A DNA stretch of 37,801 nucleotides from contig NZ_AXAI01000040.1 in the NCBI RefSeq assembly GCF_000472425.1, forward strand, positions 117 through 37,917, given 5' to 3'. The stretch is from Bradyrhizobium sp. Tv2a-2 (GTDB taxonomy: Bacteria; Pseudomonadota; Alphaproteobacteria; Rhizobiales; Xanthobacteraceae). A program made the translations under genes and the position numbers. Each line of letters begins with the position of its first letter. Positions within the stretch are counted from its first letter, which is position 1. The notes beneath the pieces were generated by a model. The model was not told where the DNA came from. It saw only the letters and a list, made by a program, of their open reading frames with translations, and searched no databases. Below are positions 1-8,855 of the stretch, in pieces.

Positions 1-219
1 ATTTCCTTTGAGCTGAAGGGCGCCCATCCCCACGATGTCGCGACTGTCATCGACCGGCAGGGCATTGCGGTGCGCGCCGGCACCCATTGCGTGATGCCGC
101 TTTTAGAGCGGTTCAACGTGACGGCGACCTGCCGCGCCTCCTTTGGCATGTATAATACGCGTGAAGAAGTCGACCAGCTGGCGCAGGCGCTGAACAAGGC
201 GCGGGAATTGTTCGCATGA
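1..219 (+). CDS. sufS: Cysteine desulfurase SufS, C-terminal part (5' end outside window)
   Basis: The first 72 codons are open in frame 1 and end at TGA. The encoded segment has the C-terminal signature of group II (SufS/CsdA) cysteine desulfurases: the catalytic-cysteine loop RAGTHC (Cys at fragment residue 30) followed by the CRASFGMYNT block, where the family usually reads CRAS-AMYNT. The enzyme is a cytosolic PLP protein that takes sulfur from cysteine for Fe-S cluster assembly, usually with SufE and SufBCD. The PLP lysine lies upstream of the window. It points toward the nif genes, but about 1.2 kb with its own nif promoter lies between, so it probably belongs to an upstream suf operon. 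Confidence 0.9.
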   Translation: MSFELKGAHPHDVATVIDRQGIAVRAGTHCVMPLLERFNVTATCRASFGMYNTREEVDQLAQALNKARELFA

Positions 220-384
220 GCGCAAACCTCCGCCGATCCAAACCTGACGATGGGGTGTGGATCAGGCAGGCTCTAGTGACAAAACACGCCCTTCCGCCCA
301 GCGCCCGCGTCCGGGCTCCTTCGCGTTCGCACCCATCTGTGTCAACCGGCTTGAGTTGATTGCAGCGCGCCTTCGTCGCAAAAC

Positions 385-597
385 TCACGCAGCGGCGGCA
401 CCGAGCAAAGCGACAAGATGACGCTGCTTTTCGAGCAACGCCTTCGCAGCGCGCTCAGCATCGCGCGCCGACCGAAATTCGCGGCCCTCAAGGCTGTCGA
501 ATATTCGTTCCGCGGAAAAGAACCGGAAGCTACGGTTGTCGTGGGTGACAATCCCTGCGGTCCGATCTTGGACCTCGATGATATAGGCATTGGGCAT
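385..597 (-). CDS. Small conserved-looking hypothetical protein, 70 aa
   Basis: This ORF starts at ATG (complement of 595-597) and ends at TGA (complement of 385-387). The protein begins MPNAYIIEVQDRTAGIV, has an aromatic-rich centre (FRFFSAERIFDSLEG), and ends in a basic, alanine-rich helix-like tail. No signal peptide, membrane segment or metal motif is visible. The pattern resembles small uncharacterised proteins of rhizobial symbiosis regions, but I cannot name a family. It runs antiparallel to nifD and convergent with sufS. The ribosome-binding site is weak. It is the most protein-like of several overlapping frames here. Confidence 0.5.
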   Translation of the reverse strand: MPNAYIIEVQDRTAGIVTHDNRSFRFFSAERIFDSLEGREFRSARDAERAAKALLEKQRHLVALLGAAAA

Positions 598-1236
598 GAT
601 TGCTCATTCGCCGGAAAACCGGCTCCCTGTTGAGTTGGCAATGTCTGTCGCTCGGATGCGAAACGGTCAACAACAGACACCGGTGGCCGCAGAGACACCG
701 CGACAGATCATGCCTTTGCGCATGTATCTCACCACCGGCCTCTCGTTCGCTTTCATGCGGCAACCCTCTGCAGAGCAATCTGCGTACCAAATATCGGATC
801 AGCCATCGGATTCGTCAATAACATATCTATCCAAATTGAGGGTTGTGGAGCGTAGGTCCTTCTCCGCCGCAAATCGGGAAGGAGACGGGGGGGGCTTGCG
901 ATCTGTGAAATGCCGGAGCCGCGCCTCAATGTAGCGTTCCCGCACACTCGGCTTTACGCTCAATGCCGTGCTTTTCGGTGAGCTCGAAACGCTTTTGGTG
1001 GTCCAGACCGAACGGCTCGGCCGAGTACTTCACAAGCCTCACCAAGGATACTCCCAGGAACATCCGGCATCGCCTAACCATGCATCAACGAGCCCGACGT
1101 CGCGCCAGGGCGTCGCCGAAACCGATTTCCCACGCTTTCAGAACCGCGACTGGCGCGTCTCTCTTGAAAAGAAGGCGCGCTGACGAGAGGCCTCTGTGTC
1201 TTGAAGATGCATGATCGTCGGCAGCGTGAGCGCCTT
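598..1236. other. Non-coding stretch upstream of nifD
   Basis: Several short overlapping frames exist on both strands, but none shows a recognisable domain, a good ribosome-binding site or a homologous-looking block. I see no RNA gene. The stretch ends at the first NifA site of the nifD promoter. Confidence 0.5.
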
Positions 1237-1252
1237 TGTTTCATTGGGAACA
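1237..1252 (+). promoter_or_regulatory. NifA upstream activator sequence, distal (nifD)
   Basis: The sequence shows TGT at 1237-1239, ten bases, then ACA at 1250-1252, an exact TGT-N10-ACA NifA site. It lies about 125 bp upstream of the -24 GG of the nifD promoter, within the usual range for NifA acting through DNA looping. Confidence 0.8.
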
Positions 1253-1287
1253 GTTCTATGCGAAGCACGCCCCACGACATTATTCGG

Positions 1288-1303
1288 TGTCGGGTTTGCA
1301 ACA
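1288..1303 (+). promoter_or_regulatory. NifA upstream activator sequence, proximal (nifD)
   Basis: This is a second exact TGT-N10-ACA (TGT 1288-1290, ACA 1301-1303), 51 bp from the first and about 73 bp before the -24 element. Paired sites suggest cooperative NifA binding. Confidence 0.8.
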
Positions 1304-1374
1304 GCGGCCCGTCTGGGCACCCAAAACCAAGCTATGTACCTCGAAATTCGTTGATTTTTGCGCCGGCGCGTCGC

Positions 1375-1390
1375 TGGCATGGTCGTTGCT
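1375..1390 (+). promoter_or_regulatory. Sigma-54 -24/-12 promoter of the nifDKENX operon
   Basis: TGGCATGGTCGTTGCT carries GG at 1376-1377 and GC at 1388-1389 with exactly ten bases between, matching the RpoN consensus TGGCAYG-N4-TTGCW. Transcription would start near 1401, about 40 nt before the nifD ATG. With the two upstream NifA sites this gives low-oxygen, NifA-dependent expression. Confidence 0.9.
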
Positions 1391-1442
1391 AACTCCCGGT
1401 TGAGAGCCGCATGGCAGTCGGACGTCGTTAAAGGATACCAGC

Positions 1443-2945
1443 ATGAGTCTCGCCACGACCCAGAGCATCGCAGAAATCAAGGCGCGCAACAAAGAGCTCA
1501 TTGCCGAGGTGCTGAAGGTCTATCCCGATAAGACTGCGAAACGACGCGCCAAGCACCTCAACGTTCACGAGGCCGGCAAATCTGACTGTGGCGTCAAGTC
1601 CAACATTAAGTCCATCCCCGGCGTGATGACGATCCGCGGTTGCGCCTATGCGGGCTCCAAGGGGGTGGTTTGGGGACCGATCAAAGACATGATCCATATC
1701 AGCCATGGTCCGGTCGGCTGCGGGCAGTATTCGTGGGGCTCACGCCGCAATTATTACGTCGGCACGACAGGTGTCGATTCTTTCGTGACTTTCCAGTTCA
1801 CCTCCGATTTTCAGGAAAAAGATATTGTATTCGGCGGCGATAAGAAGCTCGTCAAGCTGCTGGACGAAGTCCAGGAGTTGTTCCCGCTAAACAATGGCAT
1901 CAGCATCCAGTCGGAATGCCCGATTGGCCTCATCGGCGACGACATCGAGGCGGTGTCCAGGGCGAAATCGAAGGAATATGGCGGCAAGACCATCGTGCCG
2001 GTCCGTTGCGAGGGCTTTCGTGGCGTATCGCAGTCCCTCGGACATCACATCGCGAACGATGCCATACGGGACTGGGTATTCGACAAGATCACGCCCGAAC
2101 GCGAACCGAAGTTCGAGCCGACACCTTACGATGTCGCGATCATCGGCGACTACAACATCGGCGGTGACGCCTGGTCGTCTCGTATTCTGCTTGAGGAAAT
2201 GGGCCTGCGCGTGATCGCGCAATGGTCGGGCGACGGTTCGCTGGCCGAGCTCGAGGCGACGCCGAAAGCGAAGCTCAATGTGCTGCACTGCTACCGCTCG
2301 ATGAACTACATCTCGCGCCACATGGAAGAAAAGTTCGGCATTCCCTGGTGCGAATACAACTTCTTCGGGCCTAGCAAGATCGTAGAGTCGCTTCGCAAGA
2401 TTGCAAGCTATTTTGATGACAAGATCAAGGAGGGCGCCGAGCGGGTGATTGAAAAATATCAGCCGCTGGTAGACGAGGTGACCGCAAAATATCGCCCGCG
2501 CCTGGAAGGCAAGACGGTGATGCTGTTCGTCGGCGGATTGCGTCCGCGTCACGTCATCGGTGCTTATGAAGACCTCGGCATGGAGGTTGTCGGAACCGGC
2601 TATGAGTTCGCCCACAACGACGACTACCAGCGGACCGCTCAACACTACGTCAAGGACGGTACACTGATTTACGACGACGTCACGGGCTACGAATTCGAGC
2701 GCTTTGTAGAGAAGATGCAGCCCGACCTTGTCGGTTCCGGCATCAAGGAAAAATACGTGTTCCAGAAGATGGGTGTGCCGTTCCGGCAAATGCACTCCTG
2801 GGATTATTCCGGTCCGTATCACGGCTATGACGGCTTCGCTATCTTCGCGCGAGACATGGATATGGCGATCAACTCGCCGATCTGGAAGAAGACCAAGGCG
2901 CCATGGAAAGACGTCGCTAAGCCGAGGCTTCTGGCCGCGGAATAA
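1443..2945 (+). CDS. nifD: Nitrogenase MoFe protein alpha chain NifD
   Basis: The 500-residue protein has full family length and is the alpha subunit of the cytoplasmic alpha2-beta2 MoFe protein, which reduces N2 at FeMo-cofactor. The P-cluster cysteines are present: Cys67 (GCAYAG), Cys93 (GPVGCGQYSW) and Cys159 (SECPIG). The FeMo-cofactor ligands are also present: Cys283 (LHCYRSMNY) and His451 (MHSWDYSGP). The ATG at 1443 lies about 40 nt downstream of the expected sigma-54 start. It is the first gene of a compact operon running to fdxB. nifH is not adjacent, as is usual in Bradyrhizobium. No damage is visible. Confidence 0.98.
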   Translation: MSLATTQSIAEIKARNKELIAEVLKVYPDKTAKRRAKHLNVHEAGKSDCGVKSNIKSIPGVMTIRGCAYAGSKGVVWGPIKDMIHISHGPVGCGQYSWGSRRNYYVGTTGVDSFVTFQFTSDFQEKDIVFGGDKKLVKLLDEVQELFPLNNGISIQSECPIGLIGDDIEAVSRAKSKEYGGKTIVPVRCEGFRGVSQSLGHHIANDAIRDWVFDKITPEREPKFEPTPYDVAIIGDYNIGGDAWSSRILLEEMGLRVIAQWSGDGSLAELEATPKAKLNVLHCYRSMNYISRHMEEKFGIPWCEYNFFGPSKIVESLRKIASYFDDKIKEGAERVIEKYQPLVDEVTAKYRPRLEGKTVMLFVGGLRPRHVIGAYEDLGMEVVGTGYEFAHNDDYQRTAQHYVKDGTLIYDDVTGYEFERFVEKMQPDLVGSGIKEKYVFQKMGVPFRQMHSWDYSGPYHGYDGFAIFARDMDMAINSPIWKKTKAPWKDVAKPRLLAAE

Positions 2946-3015
2946 GCCGCTACGTCCCGCTCTCCATTTGAGAGCTCATACCGACCTTGATCACGAGTTT
3001 CGAAAGGCCCTCACC

Positions 3016-4575
3016 ATGGTGCAGAATGCAGAACACGTGCTCGATCACTTCGAGCTGTTCCGCGGTCCGGAATACCAGCAAATGCTGGCCAACAAGAAGA
3101 AGATGTTCGAGAATCCTCGCGAAACCGCCGAGGTTGAGCGCGTCCGCGAATGGACAAAGACGCCAGAATACCGTGAAAAGAATTTTGCGCGCGAAGCACT
3201 GACTATAAATCCTGCCAAGGCCTGCCAGCCGCTCGGCGCGGTGTTTGCTTCCGTTGGCTTCGAAGGCACGCTGCCTTTCGTGCATGGCTCGCAGGGATGC
3301 GTGGCTTATTACCGCAGCCATCTGTCACGGCACTTTAAGGAGCCGACCTCCTGTGTCTCCTCGTCAATGACGGAAGACGCCGCAGTGTTCGGCGGCCTTA
3401 ACAACATGATCGACGGGCTCGCCAATAGTTATAACATGTATAAGCCCAAGATGATTGCGGTTTCCACCACCTGTATGGCGGAAGTGATCGGCGACGACCT
3501 TAATGCCTTCATCAAGACCTCGAAGGAAAAAGGCTCGGTGCCGGCGGAGTTCGACGTACCATTCGCGCATACTCCAGCCTTTGTCGGCAGCCATATCACG
3601 GGATATGACAACACGCTTAGGGGCGTCCTGGAGTACTTCTGGGACGGCAAAGCTGGCGCCACGCCGAAGCTCGAGCGTAAGCCGAACGAAAAGATCAACT
3701 TCATCGGCGGTTTCGACGGCTACACCGTTGGCAATATCCGCGAGATCAAGCGGATTTTCGATCTTATAGGGATCGGGTACACGATCCTCGCTGACAATTC
3801 TGACGTGTTCGACACGCCGACGGACGGTGAGTTCCGGATGTACGATGGTGGCACCACACTGGAGGATGCTGCCAATGCGGTGCATGCCAAGGCGACAATT
3901 TCGATGCAGCAATGGTGCACAGAAAAGACGCTATCCTTTATTGAAGGGCATGGCCACGAAGTTGTAGCTTTCAACCATCCGGTCGGTGTGTCCGCCACCG
4001 ATGAGGTCCTGATGACGCTTTTGCGCATCACGGGCAAGGAGATTCCCGAGGAGCTTTCGCGCGAGCGGGGACGGCTGGTCGATGCCATGGCGGATTCGAG
4101 CGCGCATATCCATGGCAAGAAGTTCGCGATCTACGGCGATCCAGACCTCTGCTATGGCCTAGCAGCTTTCCTGCTGGAACTGGGTGCCGAACCGACCCAT
4201 GTTCTGTCGACCAACGGTAACAAGGCCTGGGGAGAGAAGGTGGAGGCGCTGCTTGCGTCCTCTCCCTTCGGAAAAAGCTGCCACGTCTATCCGGGCCGCG
4301 ATCTTTGGCACATGCGTTCGCTCCTGTTCACCGAGCCGGTCGATTTCCTGATCGGCAACACCTACGGCAAGTATTTGGAGCGCGATACCGGCACGCCGTT
4401 GATCCGCATTGGTTTTCCGGTGTTCGACCGCCATCACCACCATCGCTATCCGGTCTGGGGCTATCAAGGCGGCATGAACGTGCTGGTGAAGATACTGGAC
4501 AAGATTTTTGACGAAATGGACAAGAGAACCAACGTTGTCGGGAAAACAGATTACAGCTTCGACATCATTCGTTGA
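3016..4575 (+). CDS. nifK: Nitrogenase MoFe protein beta chain NifK
   Basis: The 519-residue protein is the beta subunit of the MoFe protein and supplies half of the P-cluster ligands. Cys70 (PAKACQPLGA), Cys95 (GSQGCVAYYR) and Cys153 (STTCMAEVIGDD) fall at the same residue numbers as in Azotobacter NifK. The frame stays open back to 2728, inside nifD, but the family start is the ATG at 3016 (MVQNAEHVLDHFELF), preceded by an AAAGG ribosome-binding site. About 70 bp separate it from nifD. The gene is intact and shares the nifD promoter. Confidence 0.97.
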   Translation: MVQNAEHVLDHFELFRGPEYQQMLANKKKMFENPRETAEVERVREWTKTPEYREKNFAREALTINPAKACQPLGAVFASVGFEGTLPFVHGSQGCVAYYRSHLSRHFKEPTSCVSSSMTEDAAVFGGLNNMIDGLANSYNMYKPKMIAVSTTCMAEVIGDDLNAFIKTSKEKGSVPAEFDVPFAHTPAFVGSHITGYDNTLRGVLEYFWDGKAGATPKLERKPNEKINFIGGFDGYTVGNIREIKRIFDLIGIGYTILADNSDVFDTPTDGEFRMYDGGTTLEDAANAVHAKATISMQQWCTEKTLSFIEGHGHEVVAFNHPVGVSATDEVLMTLLRITGKEIPEELSRERGRLVDAMADSSAHIHGKKFAIYGDPDLCYGLAAFLLELGAEPTHVLSTNGNKAWGEKVEALLASSPFGKSCHVYPGRDLWHMRSLLFTEPVDFLIGNTYGKYLERDTGTPLIRIGFPVFDRHHHHRYPVWGYQGGMNVLVKILDKIFDEMDKRTNVVGKTDYSFDIIR

Positions 4576-4587
4576 CGCAAAGCATTG

Positions 4588-4610
4588 CGGGCGGGCATTC
4601 GCTTCGCCCG
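4588..4610 (+). promoter_or_regulatory. Small hairpin in the nifK-nifE spacer
   Basis: CGGGCG (4588-4593) can pair with CGCCCG (4605-4610) around an 11-nt loop, in the 93-bp gap between nifK and nifE. There is no T-run, so it is not a normal terminator. It might stabilise the nifDK transcript or set the lower level of nifEN; that is inference. Confidence 0.3.
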
Positions 4611-4668
4611 TCGGTTCCACGCGCGCTTGTCGCTTGAATAGAATCTAAGCTTGTTAGAGGAGACACGG

Positions 4669-6348
4669 ATGAGTTCGCTGTCGGCCACAGTTCAGGAGGT
4701 CCTCAATGAGCCGGGCTGCGCAAAGAATGCGAACAAAACACAGGAGCAGCGCAAGAAGGGCTGTATCAAGCAGCTGCAGCCCGGCGGGGTCGCGGGCGGG
4801 TGCGCCTTCGACGGCGCGAAGATCGCATTGCAGCCGTTCACGGATGTTGCCCATCTGGTGCATGGCCCGATCGCCTGCGAAGGCAATTCCTGGGACAATC
4901 GCGGCTCCGCGTCCTCTGGTTCTAACCTCTGGCGGACTGGCTTCACCACCGACATGAGCGAGACCGATATCGTTTTCGGTGGTGAGAAGCGGCTCTATAA
5001 AGCGATCAAGCAGATCGTCGAGAAATACTGCCCTGAGGCTGTATTTGTATATCAGACCTGCGTGCCCGCCATGATCGGCGACGATATCAACGCCGTCTGC
5101 AAGGCGGCTGCGCGAAGATTTGGCAGACCCGTTATCCCTATCAATTCGCCGGGGTTTGTCGGTTCCAAGAATCTCGGGACCAAGTTGGCCGGCGAAGCCC
5201 TGCTCGAGCATGTTATTGGCACTCAGGAGCCAGCCTGCACCACGCCTTACGACATCAACCTTATCGGGGAATACAATCTTTCAGGTGAACTCTGGCAGGT
5301 TAAGCCACTTTTCGACGAGCTCGGCATCCGCATCCTCTCCACCATCTCCGGAGATGGCAAATATCGCGACATCGCCTCCTCACACCGCGCCCGTGCGGCG
5401 ATGATGGTGTGCTCGAAAGCCATGATCAACGTCGCGCGCAAGATGGAGCAGCGCTACGGAATCCCGTTCTTCGAGGGATCGTTCTATGGCATCCAGGATT
5501 CCAGCAACTCGCTGCGCAAGATCGCGAGGCTTCTGGTCGAGCAGGGCGCGCCGGACGATCTCATCGAGCGCACCGACGCAGTGGTCGCCCGGGAGGAGGA
5601 GAGAGCTTGGGCGGCGATCGAGCCCTACAGGTTCCGCTTCAGGGGCAAGAAGGTCTTGCTGATCACAGGCGGTGTCAAATCGTGGTCCGTCGTAGCCGCG
5701 TTGCAAGAGGCGGGTCTCGAGGTGGTCGGCACCAGCGTGAAGAAGTCCACTAAGGAGGACAAGGAACGGATCAAGGAGCTGATGGGGCATGACACCCACA
5801 TGATCGAGGACATGCCGCCACGCGAAATGTACAAGATGCTCAAGAATGCGAAAGCGGACATCATGCTCTCGGGCGGCAAGTCGCAATTCGTCGCGCTCAA
5901 GGCCGCAATGCCTTGGCTCGACATCAACCAGGAGCGCTGTCACGCCTACATGGGCTATGTCGGGATGGTCAAGCTCATCGAGGAGATCGACAAGGCGCTG
6001 TTCAATCCGATATGGCAGCAGCTGCGCCGGCCGGCGCCCTGGGACGACGTAGCCGATGACCAGCAGGGCAAGGCCGGTGCAAAGGTGGGCACTCAGACGA
6101 CCGGATTCACGGCAGATCCCATAGTCGCGGCGAGAATACGCCGCGCGAAGAAGATCTGTCTGTGCAAGGCGGTCGACCTCGGCACCATAGAAGATACGAT
6201 CCGCTCGCATGGCCTGACAAGCTTGGATGCTGTGAGGCATCAAACTAGCGCCTCAAGCGGTTGTGGCGACTGCAAGAGCCGAATCGAAGATATCCTGGCC
6301 GCGATGCTGGTGTCTTCGCCGTCTGCCCTGTTGCAGGTTGCGGAATAG
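4669..6348 (+). CDS. nifE: FeMo-cofactor scaffold protein NifE with C-terminal BFD-like domain
   Basis: The 559-residue NifE forms the NifEN scaffold on which the NifB product is converted to FeMo-cofactor. Residues 1 to about 470 are the NifD-like part, with cluster-type cysteines at 45 (GGCAFDG), 70 (HGPIACEGNSW) and 131 (QTCVPAMIGDD). The last 75 residues form a bacterioferritin-associated-ferredoxin-like [2Fe-2S] domain with Cys497-x-Cys499 and Cys532-x2-Cys535. The start is the ATG at 4669, six bases after AGAGGAGA; the frame also has an upstream TTG at 4651, which is less likely. nifN follows after 9 bp. Confidence 0.96.
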   Translation: MSSLSATVQEVLNEPGCAKNANKTQEQRKKGCIKQLQPGGVAGGCAFDGAKIALQPFTDVAHLVHGPIACEGNSWDNRGSASSGSNLWRTGFTTDMSETDIVFGGEKRLYKAIKQIVEKYCPEAVFVYQTCVPAMIGDDINAVCKAAARRFGRPVIPINSPGFVGSKNLGTKLAGEALLEHVIGTQEPACTTPYDINLIGEYNLSGELWQVKPLFDELGIRILSTISGDGKYRDIASSHRARAAMMVCSKAMINVARKMEQRYGIPFFEGSFYGIQDSSNSLRKIARLLVEQGAPDDLIERTDAVVAREEERAWAAIEPYRFRFRGKKVLLITGGVKSWSVVAALQEAGLEVVGTSVKKSTKEDKERIKELMGHDTHMIEDMPPREMYKMLKNAKADIMLSGGKSQFVALKAAMPWLDINQERCHAYMGYVGMVKLIEEIDKALFNPIWQQLRRPAPWDDVADDQQGKAGAKVGTQTTGFTADPIVAARIRRAKKICLCKAVDLGTIEDTIRSHGLTSLDAVRHQTSASSGCGDCKSRIEDILAAMLVSSPSALLQVAE

Positions 6349-6357
6349 GGCCACGAG

Positions 6358-7764
6358 ATGGCAATCGTTCTGGCGCCGAGGAAAGCCTGCACGGTCAATC
6401 CGCTGAAGATGAGTCAGCCGATCGGCGGCGCTTTCGCATTCTTGGGGCTACGTGGCGCTATGCCGCTCTTGCATGGTCCACAAGGATGCACGTCCTTTGG
6501 GCTCACTCTGTTCGTGCGGCATTTCAGAGAAGCCGTGCCGCTGCAGACGACGGCAATGAGCGAGGTGGCAACCGTGCTCGGCGGTTACGAGAATCTGGAG
6601 CAGGCCATTCTTAATATCGACAACCGTACCAAGCCCGAGATCATCGGCATCTGCTCCACAGGGGTGACCGAGACCAAGGGCGACGACGTCGAGGGTTTCA
6701 TTAAGCTGATCCGGGCGAAACATCCGCAGCTCGCCAAGTTGCCGCTTGTATATGTCTCGACACCGGATTTCCAGCATGCGCTTCAAGATGGCTGGGAAAG
6801 GACCGTTGCCCGCATCATCGAGGTGTTGGTTCCAGCCCCGGAGGCGGGATCAGAGCGCGATCCCGCGCGAGTGAATGTTCTACCAGGCTGTCACCTCACG
6901 CCAGGTGACCTCGATGAAATCAGAACAATTTTGGAAGATTTCGGCCTCAAACCATCCTTTTTGCCTGACGTTGCGGGCTCGCTGGATGGGCATATCCCGG
7001 ACGCTTTCACGGCAACGACGATCGGCGGGATCGGCGTCGGCGAGATTGCAAGCATGGGGCAGGCCAGCTGGACGATTGCTATCGGAGAACAGATGCGAAG
7101 CGCGGCCGAAGCAATGCGGACGAAGACTGGCGTGCCATTTCGGCTTTTTGAACGGCTCTGCGGTCTCATCCCCAATGATCAATTCATCAGCTTCCTCAGC
7201 AACATCAGTGCTCAACCCGTGCCGACGAAGTATCGGCGACAGCGCGCTCAGCTCGCCGACGCAATGCTCGATTCGCATTTTCATATCGGTGGCCGCCGAC
7301 TTGCGATCGGCGCCGAGCCGGACCTGCTGTTCGATCTCTCCAGCATGCTGCACGAGATGGGCGCGCGAGTCACGGCGGCCGTCACCACGACGCAATCGCC
7401 ATTGCTGGAGCGCGTCAATGCGGAGGAGGTGCTGATCGGCGATCTCGAGGATCTGGAGGAACTCGCGAAAGCGCATGCCTGCGACCTTATGATCTCCCAT
7501 TCGCACGGCTGGCAATCCGCGGCGCGGCTTAACATACCGTTCCATCGCGCTGGTTTTCCGATGTTCGACCGGGTCGGCGCCGCCCACCAGCTATCCGTCG
7601 GCTATCGCGGGACGCGCGATCTCATCTTCGATCTGGCTAATCTCGTGATCGCCGACCGCGAAGAAAACCATCGGCCTACTCCCGACAGCTGGCGATCACC
7701 GAAACCGGCCCTCGGGTCGGGCACCCGCCGCTGGATGGACGCAAAAGAGAGATCGTTTGCATGA
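6358..7764 (+). CDS. nifN: FeMo-cofactor scaffold protein NifN
   Basis: The 468-residue NifN is the beta-like partner of NifE. The NifK-type N-terminus keeps Cys11 (KACTVNPLKMSQP) and Cys44 (HGPQGCTSFGLT), the usual NifN cluster residues. The TGVTETKGDD block and the HRAGFPMFDRVGA block are family signatures. NifEN accepts the NifB cofactor, inserts Mo and homocitrate, and passes the product to apo-MoFe protein. Its ATG is 9 bp after nifE, and its stop overlaps the nifX start (ATGA at 7761-7764), indicating translational coupling. The gene is intact. Confidence 0.96.
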   Translation: MAIVLAPRKACTVNPLKMSQPIGGAFAFLGLRGAMPLLHGPQGCTSFGLTLFVRHFREAVPLQTTAMSEVATVLGGYENLEQAILNIDNRTKPEIIGICSTGVTETKGDDVEGFIKLIRAKHPQLAKLPLVYVSTPDFQHALQDGWERTVARIIEVLVPAPEAGSERDPARVNVLPGCHLTPGDLDEIRTILEDFGLKPSFLPDVAGSLDGHIPDAFTATTIGGIGVGEIASMGQASWTIAIGEQMRSAAEAMRTKTGVPFRLFERLCGLIPNDQFISFLSNISAQPVPTKYRRQRAQLADAMLDSHFHIGGRRLAIGAEPDLLFDLSSMLHEMGARVTAAVTTTQSPLLERVNAEEVLIGDLEDLEELAKAHACDLMISHSHGWQSAARLNIPFHRAGFPMFDRVGAAHQLSVGYRGTRDLIFDLANLVIADREENHRPTPDSWRSPKPALGSGTRRWMDAKERSFA

Positions 7765-8156
7765 AGGTTGCGTTCGCTACACAAGATCTAAGGCGCGTCG
7801 ATGCGCATTTCGGCTGGGCCAGGAACATTGTCGTTTATGACGTTGGCCCCGACGGGCACGTCTTTCTGAGGGCGGTCGAATTCGATGGCGATCTCGGCGA
7901 AGACGGCAATGAGGACAAGCTCGCGCCCAAAATCGAGATGATCAAGGATTGCGCCATCCTCTATGTCGCTGCAATCGGGGGCTCCGGTGCTGCACGAGTG
8001 ATAGCAAACAATATCCACCCGATGAAGGTGAATCAGCCGGAGAGCATCTTGACGTTGTTGGATAAACTGCAGGCCGTGCTGAAGGGGACGCCGCCGCCTT
8101 GGCTGCGTAAGGCGCTGGCGAAGGACCGCGAGCGCAGGTTCGATTTCGATGAGTGA
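7761..8156 (+). CDS. nifX: FeMo-cofactor carrier protein NifX
   Basis: The 131-residue protein belongs to the NifX/NafY dinitrogenase iron-molybdenum cofactor-binding fold. It begins MKVAFATQDLRRVDAHFGWA, the usual family opening, and contains the YVAAIGGSGAARVI core. NifX binds the NifB cofactor and VK-cluster and shuttles them between NifB and NifEN. It overlaps nifN by four bases and the next gene follows directly. The tail PPPWLRKAL is typical of the rhizobial form. Confidence 0.95.
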   Translation: MKVAFATQDLRRVDAHFGWARNIVVYDVGPDGHVFLRAVEFDGDLGEDGNEDKLAPKIEMIKDCAILYVAAIGGSGAARVIANNIHPMKVNQPESILTLLDKLQAVLKGTPPPWLRKALAKDRERRFDFDE

Positions 8157-8163
8157 GGATGAT

Positions 8164-8634
8164 ATGACCGCGGCCACGGAAGGAGTGGAACCGGACGGCG
8201 ATCTTGAAGCCCAATTTGTCAAGGAGCTCGTCCAGCTCTGGCGCGCCCAGGACACTCACGGGGCCTGGGACGGCAAGAGCGATCTCGATCTGCTCGATGC
8301 CTACATTCTTGACAAGGAGAAACGGCGCGCGTTGCCGATTGTCGGCGATCCCGATCCCGATACGATCTGGCGCCTGGAACGTTTCTTCGACGCGGTGGCG
8401 CTCTCGATCGAGAAGGCGAGCGACGTGATGATCCAGCCCATGCTCAAGATGCACCACGAAGGCTTCGGCCGCATGGTTCTGATCGGCGGGCGCTTGATCG
8501 TCCTCAACAAGCAGTTGCGCGACGTCCATCGCTTCGGTTTCGACAGTCTCACCAAACTAGCTGCCGAGGGCGACAAGTGTGTCAGATCCGGGATCGAGAT
8601 GATCCAGAAATTTCCTGAGGTCGCCAGATATTGA
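8164..8634 (+). CDS. NifX-associated nitrogen fixation protein (DUF269)
   Basis: This 156-residue protein of the DUF269 family is found next to nifX in most diazotrophs. Recognisable blocks are FVKELVQLWRAQDTHG, GDPDPDTIWRLERFFDAVA and HHEGFGRMVLIGGRLIV. Its biochemical role is not known; operon position implies cofactor maturation or carriage. I chose the ATG at 8164 because GAGG sits five bases before it. An in-frame ATG at 8149 would overlap nifX by 8 bp and add five residues. The protein is soluble, and no metal-binding cysteine cluster is visible. Confidence 0.92.
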   Translation: MTAATEGVEPDGDLEAQFVKELVQLWRAQDTHGAWDGKSDLDLLDAYILDKEKRRALPIVGDPDPDTIWRLERFFDAVALSIEKASDVMIQPMLKMHHEGFGRMVLIGGRLIVLNKQLRDVHRFGFDSLTKLAAEGDKCVRSGIEMIQKFPEVARY

Positions 8635-8643
8635 GGTTGATGG

Positions 8644-8844
8644 ATGAACGATCTCGAATCCCTGAAGACAGAGATCAAAAAGCTGTCAGCGAAGGCCACG
8701 CAGGCAAAGATGGATCTGCACGACCTTTCCGAGGAACTGCCCGTCAACTGGACCGCGATCATGACCGTGGCGCGGAAGGCGCACGATGCCTTCGCCGAAC
8801 TAGATCGTAAGCGCGAGGAGCTCAAGACGTTGGAAAAGGCGTAG
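8644..8844 (+). CDS. CCE_0567-family small nif protein (DUF683), 66 aa
   Basis: The 66-residue protein is predicted almost entirely helical, with MNDLESLKTEIKKLSAKA at the start, the conserved central block LPVNWTAIMTVA, and a charged helix at the end. It matches the small CCE_0567/DUF683 proteins encoded between the nifX-associated gene and ferredoxin III in many nif clusters. The cyanobacterial member has been described as a metal-binding helical hairpin; the role in nitrogen fixation is unknown. It starts 9 bp after the previous stop and is followed 11 bp later by fdxB. Confidence 0.88.
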   Translation: MNDLESLKTEIKKLSAKATQAKMDLHDLSEELPVNWTAIMTVARKAHDAFAELDRKREELKTLEKA

Positions 8845-8855
8845 GGAGATCCAAC

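Noticed and set aside
220..1236. nifH or another nif gene upstream of nifD
   Set aside because: No NifH motif (P-loop GKGGIGKS) appears in any frame here.
1887..2822. Minus-strand ORF of 311 codons inside nifD
   Set aside because: Antisense shadow of the intact nifD reading frame; similar shadows lie under nifE, nifN and nifB.
2728..3015. Upstream extension of the nifK frame into nifD, giving a 615-codon ORF
   Set aside because: The NifK family starts at MVQNAEHV, position 3016, and the extension lies inside the intact nifD gene.
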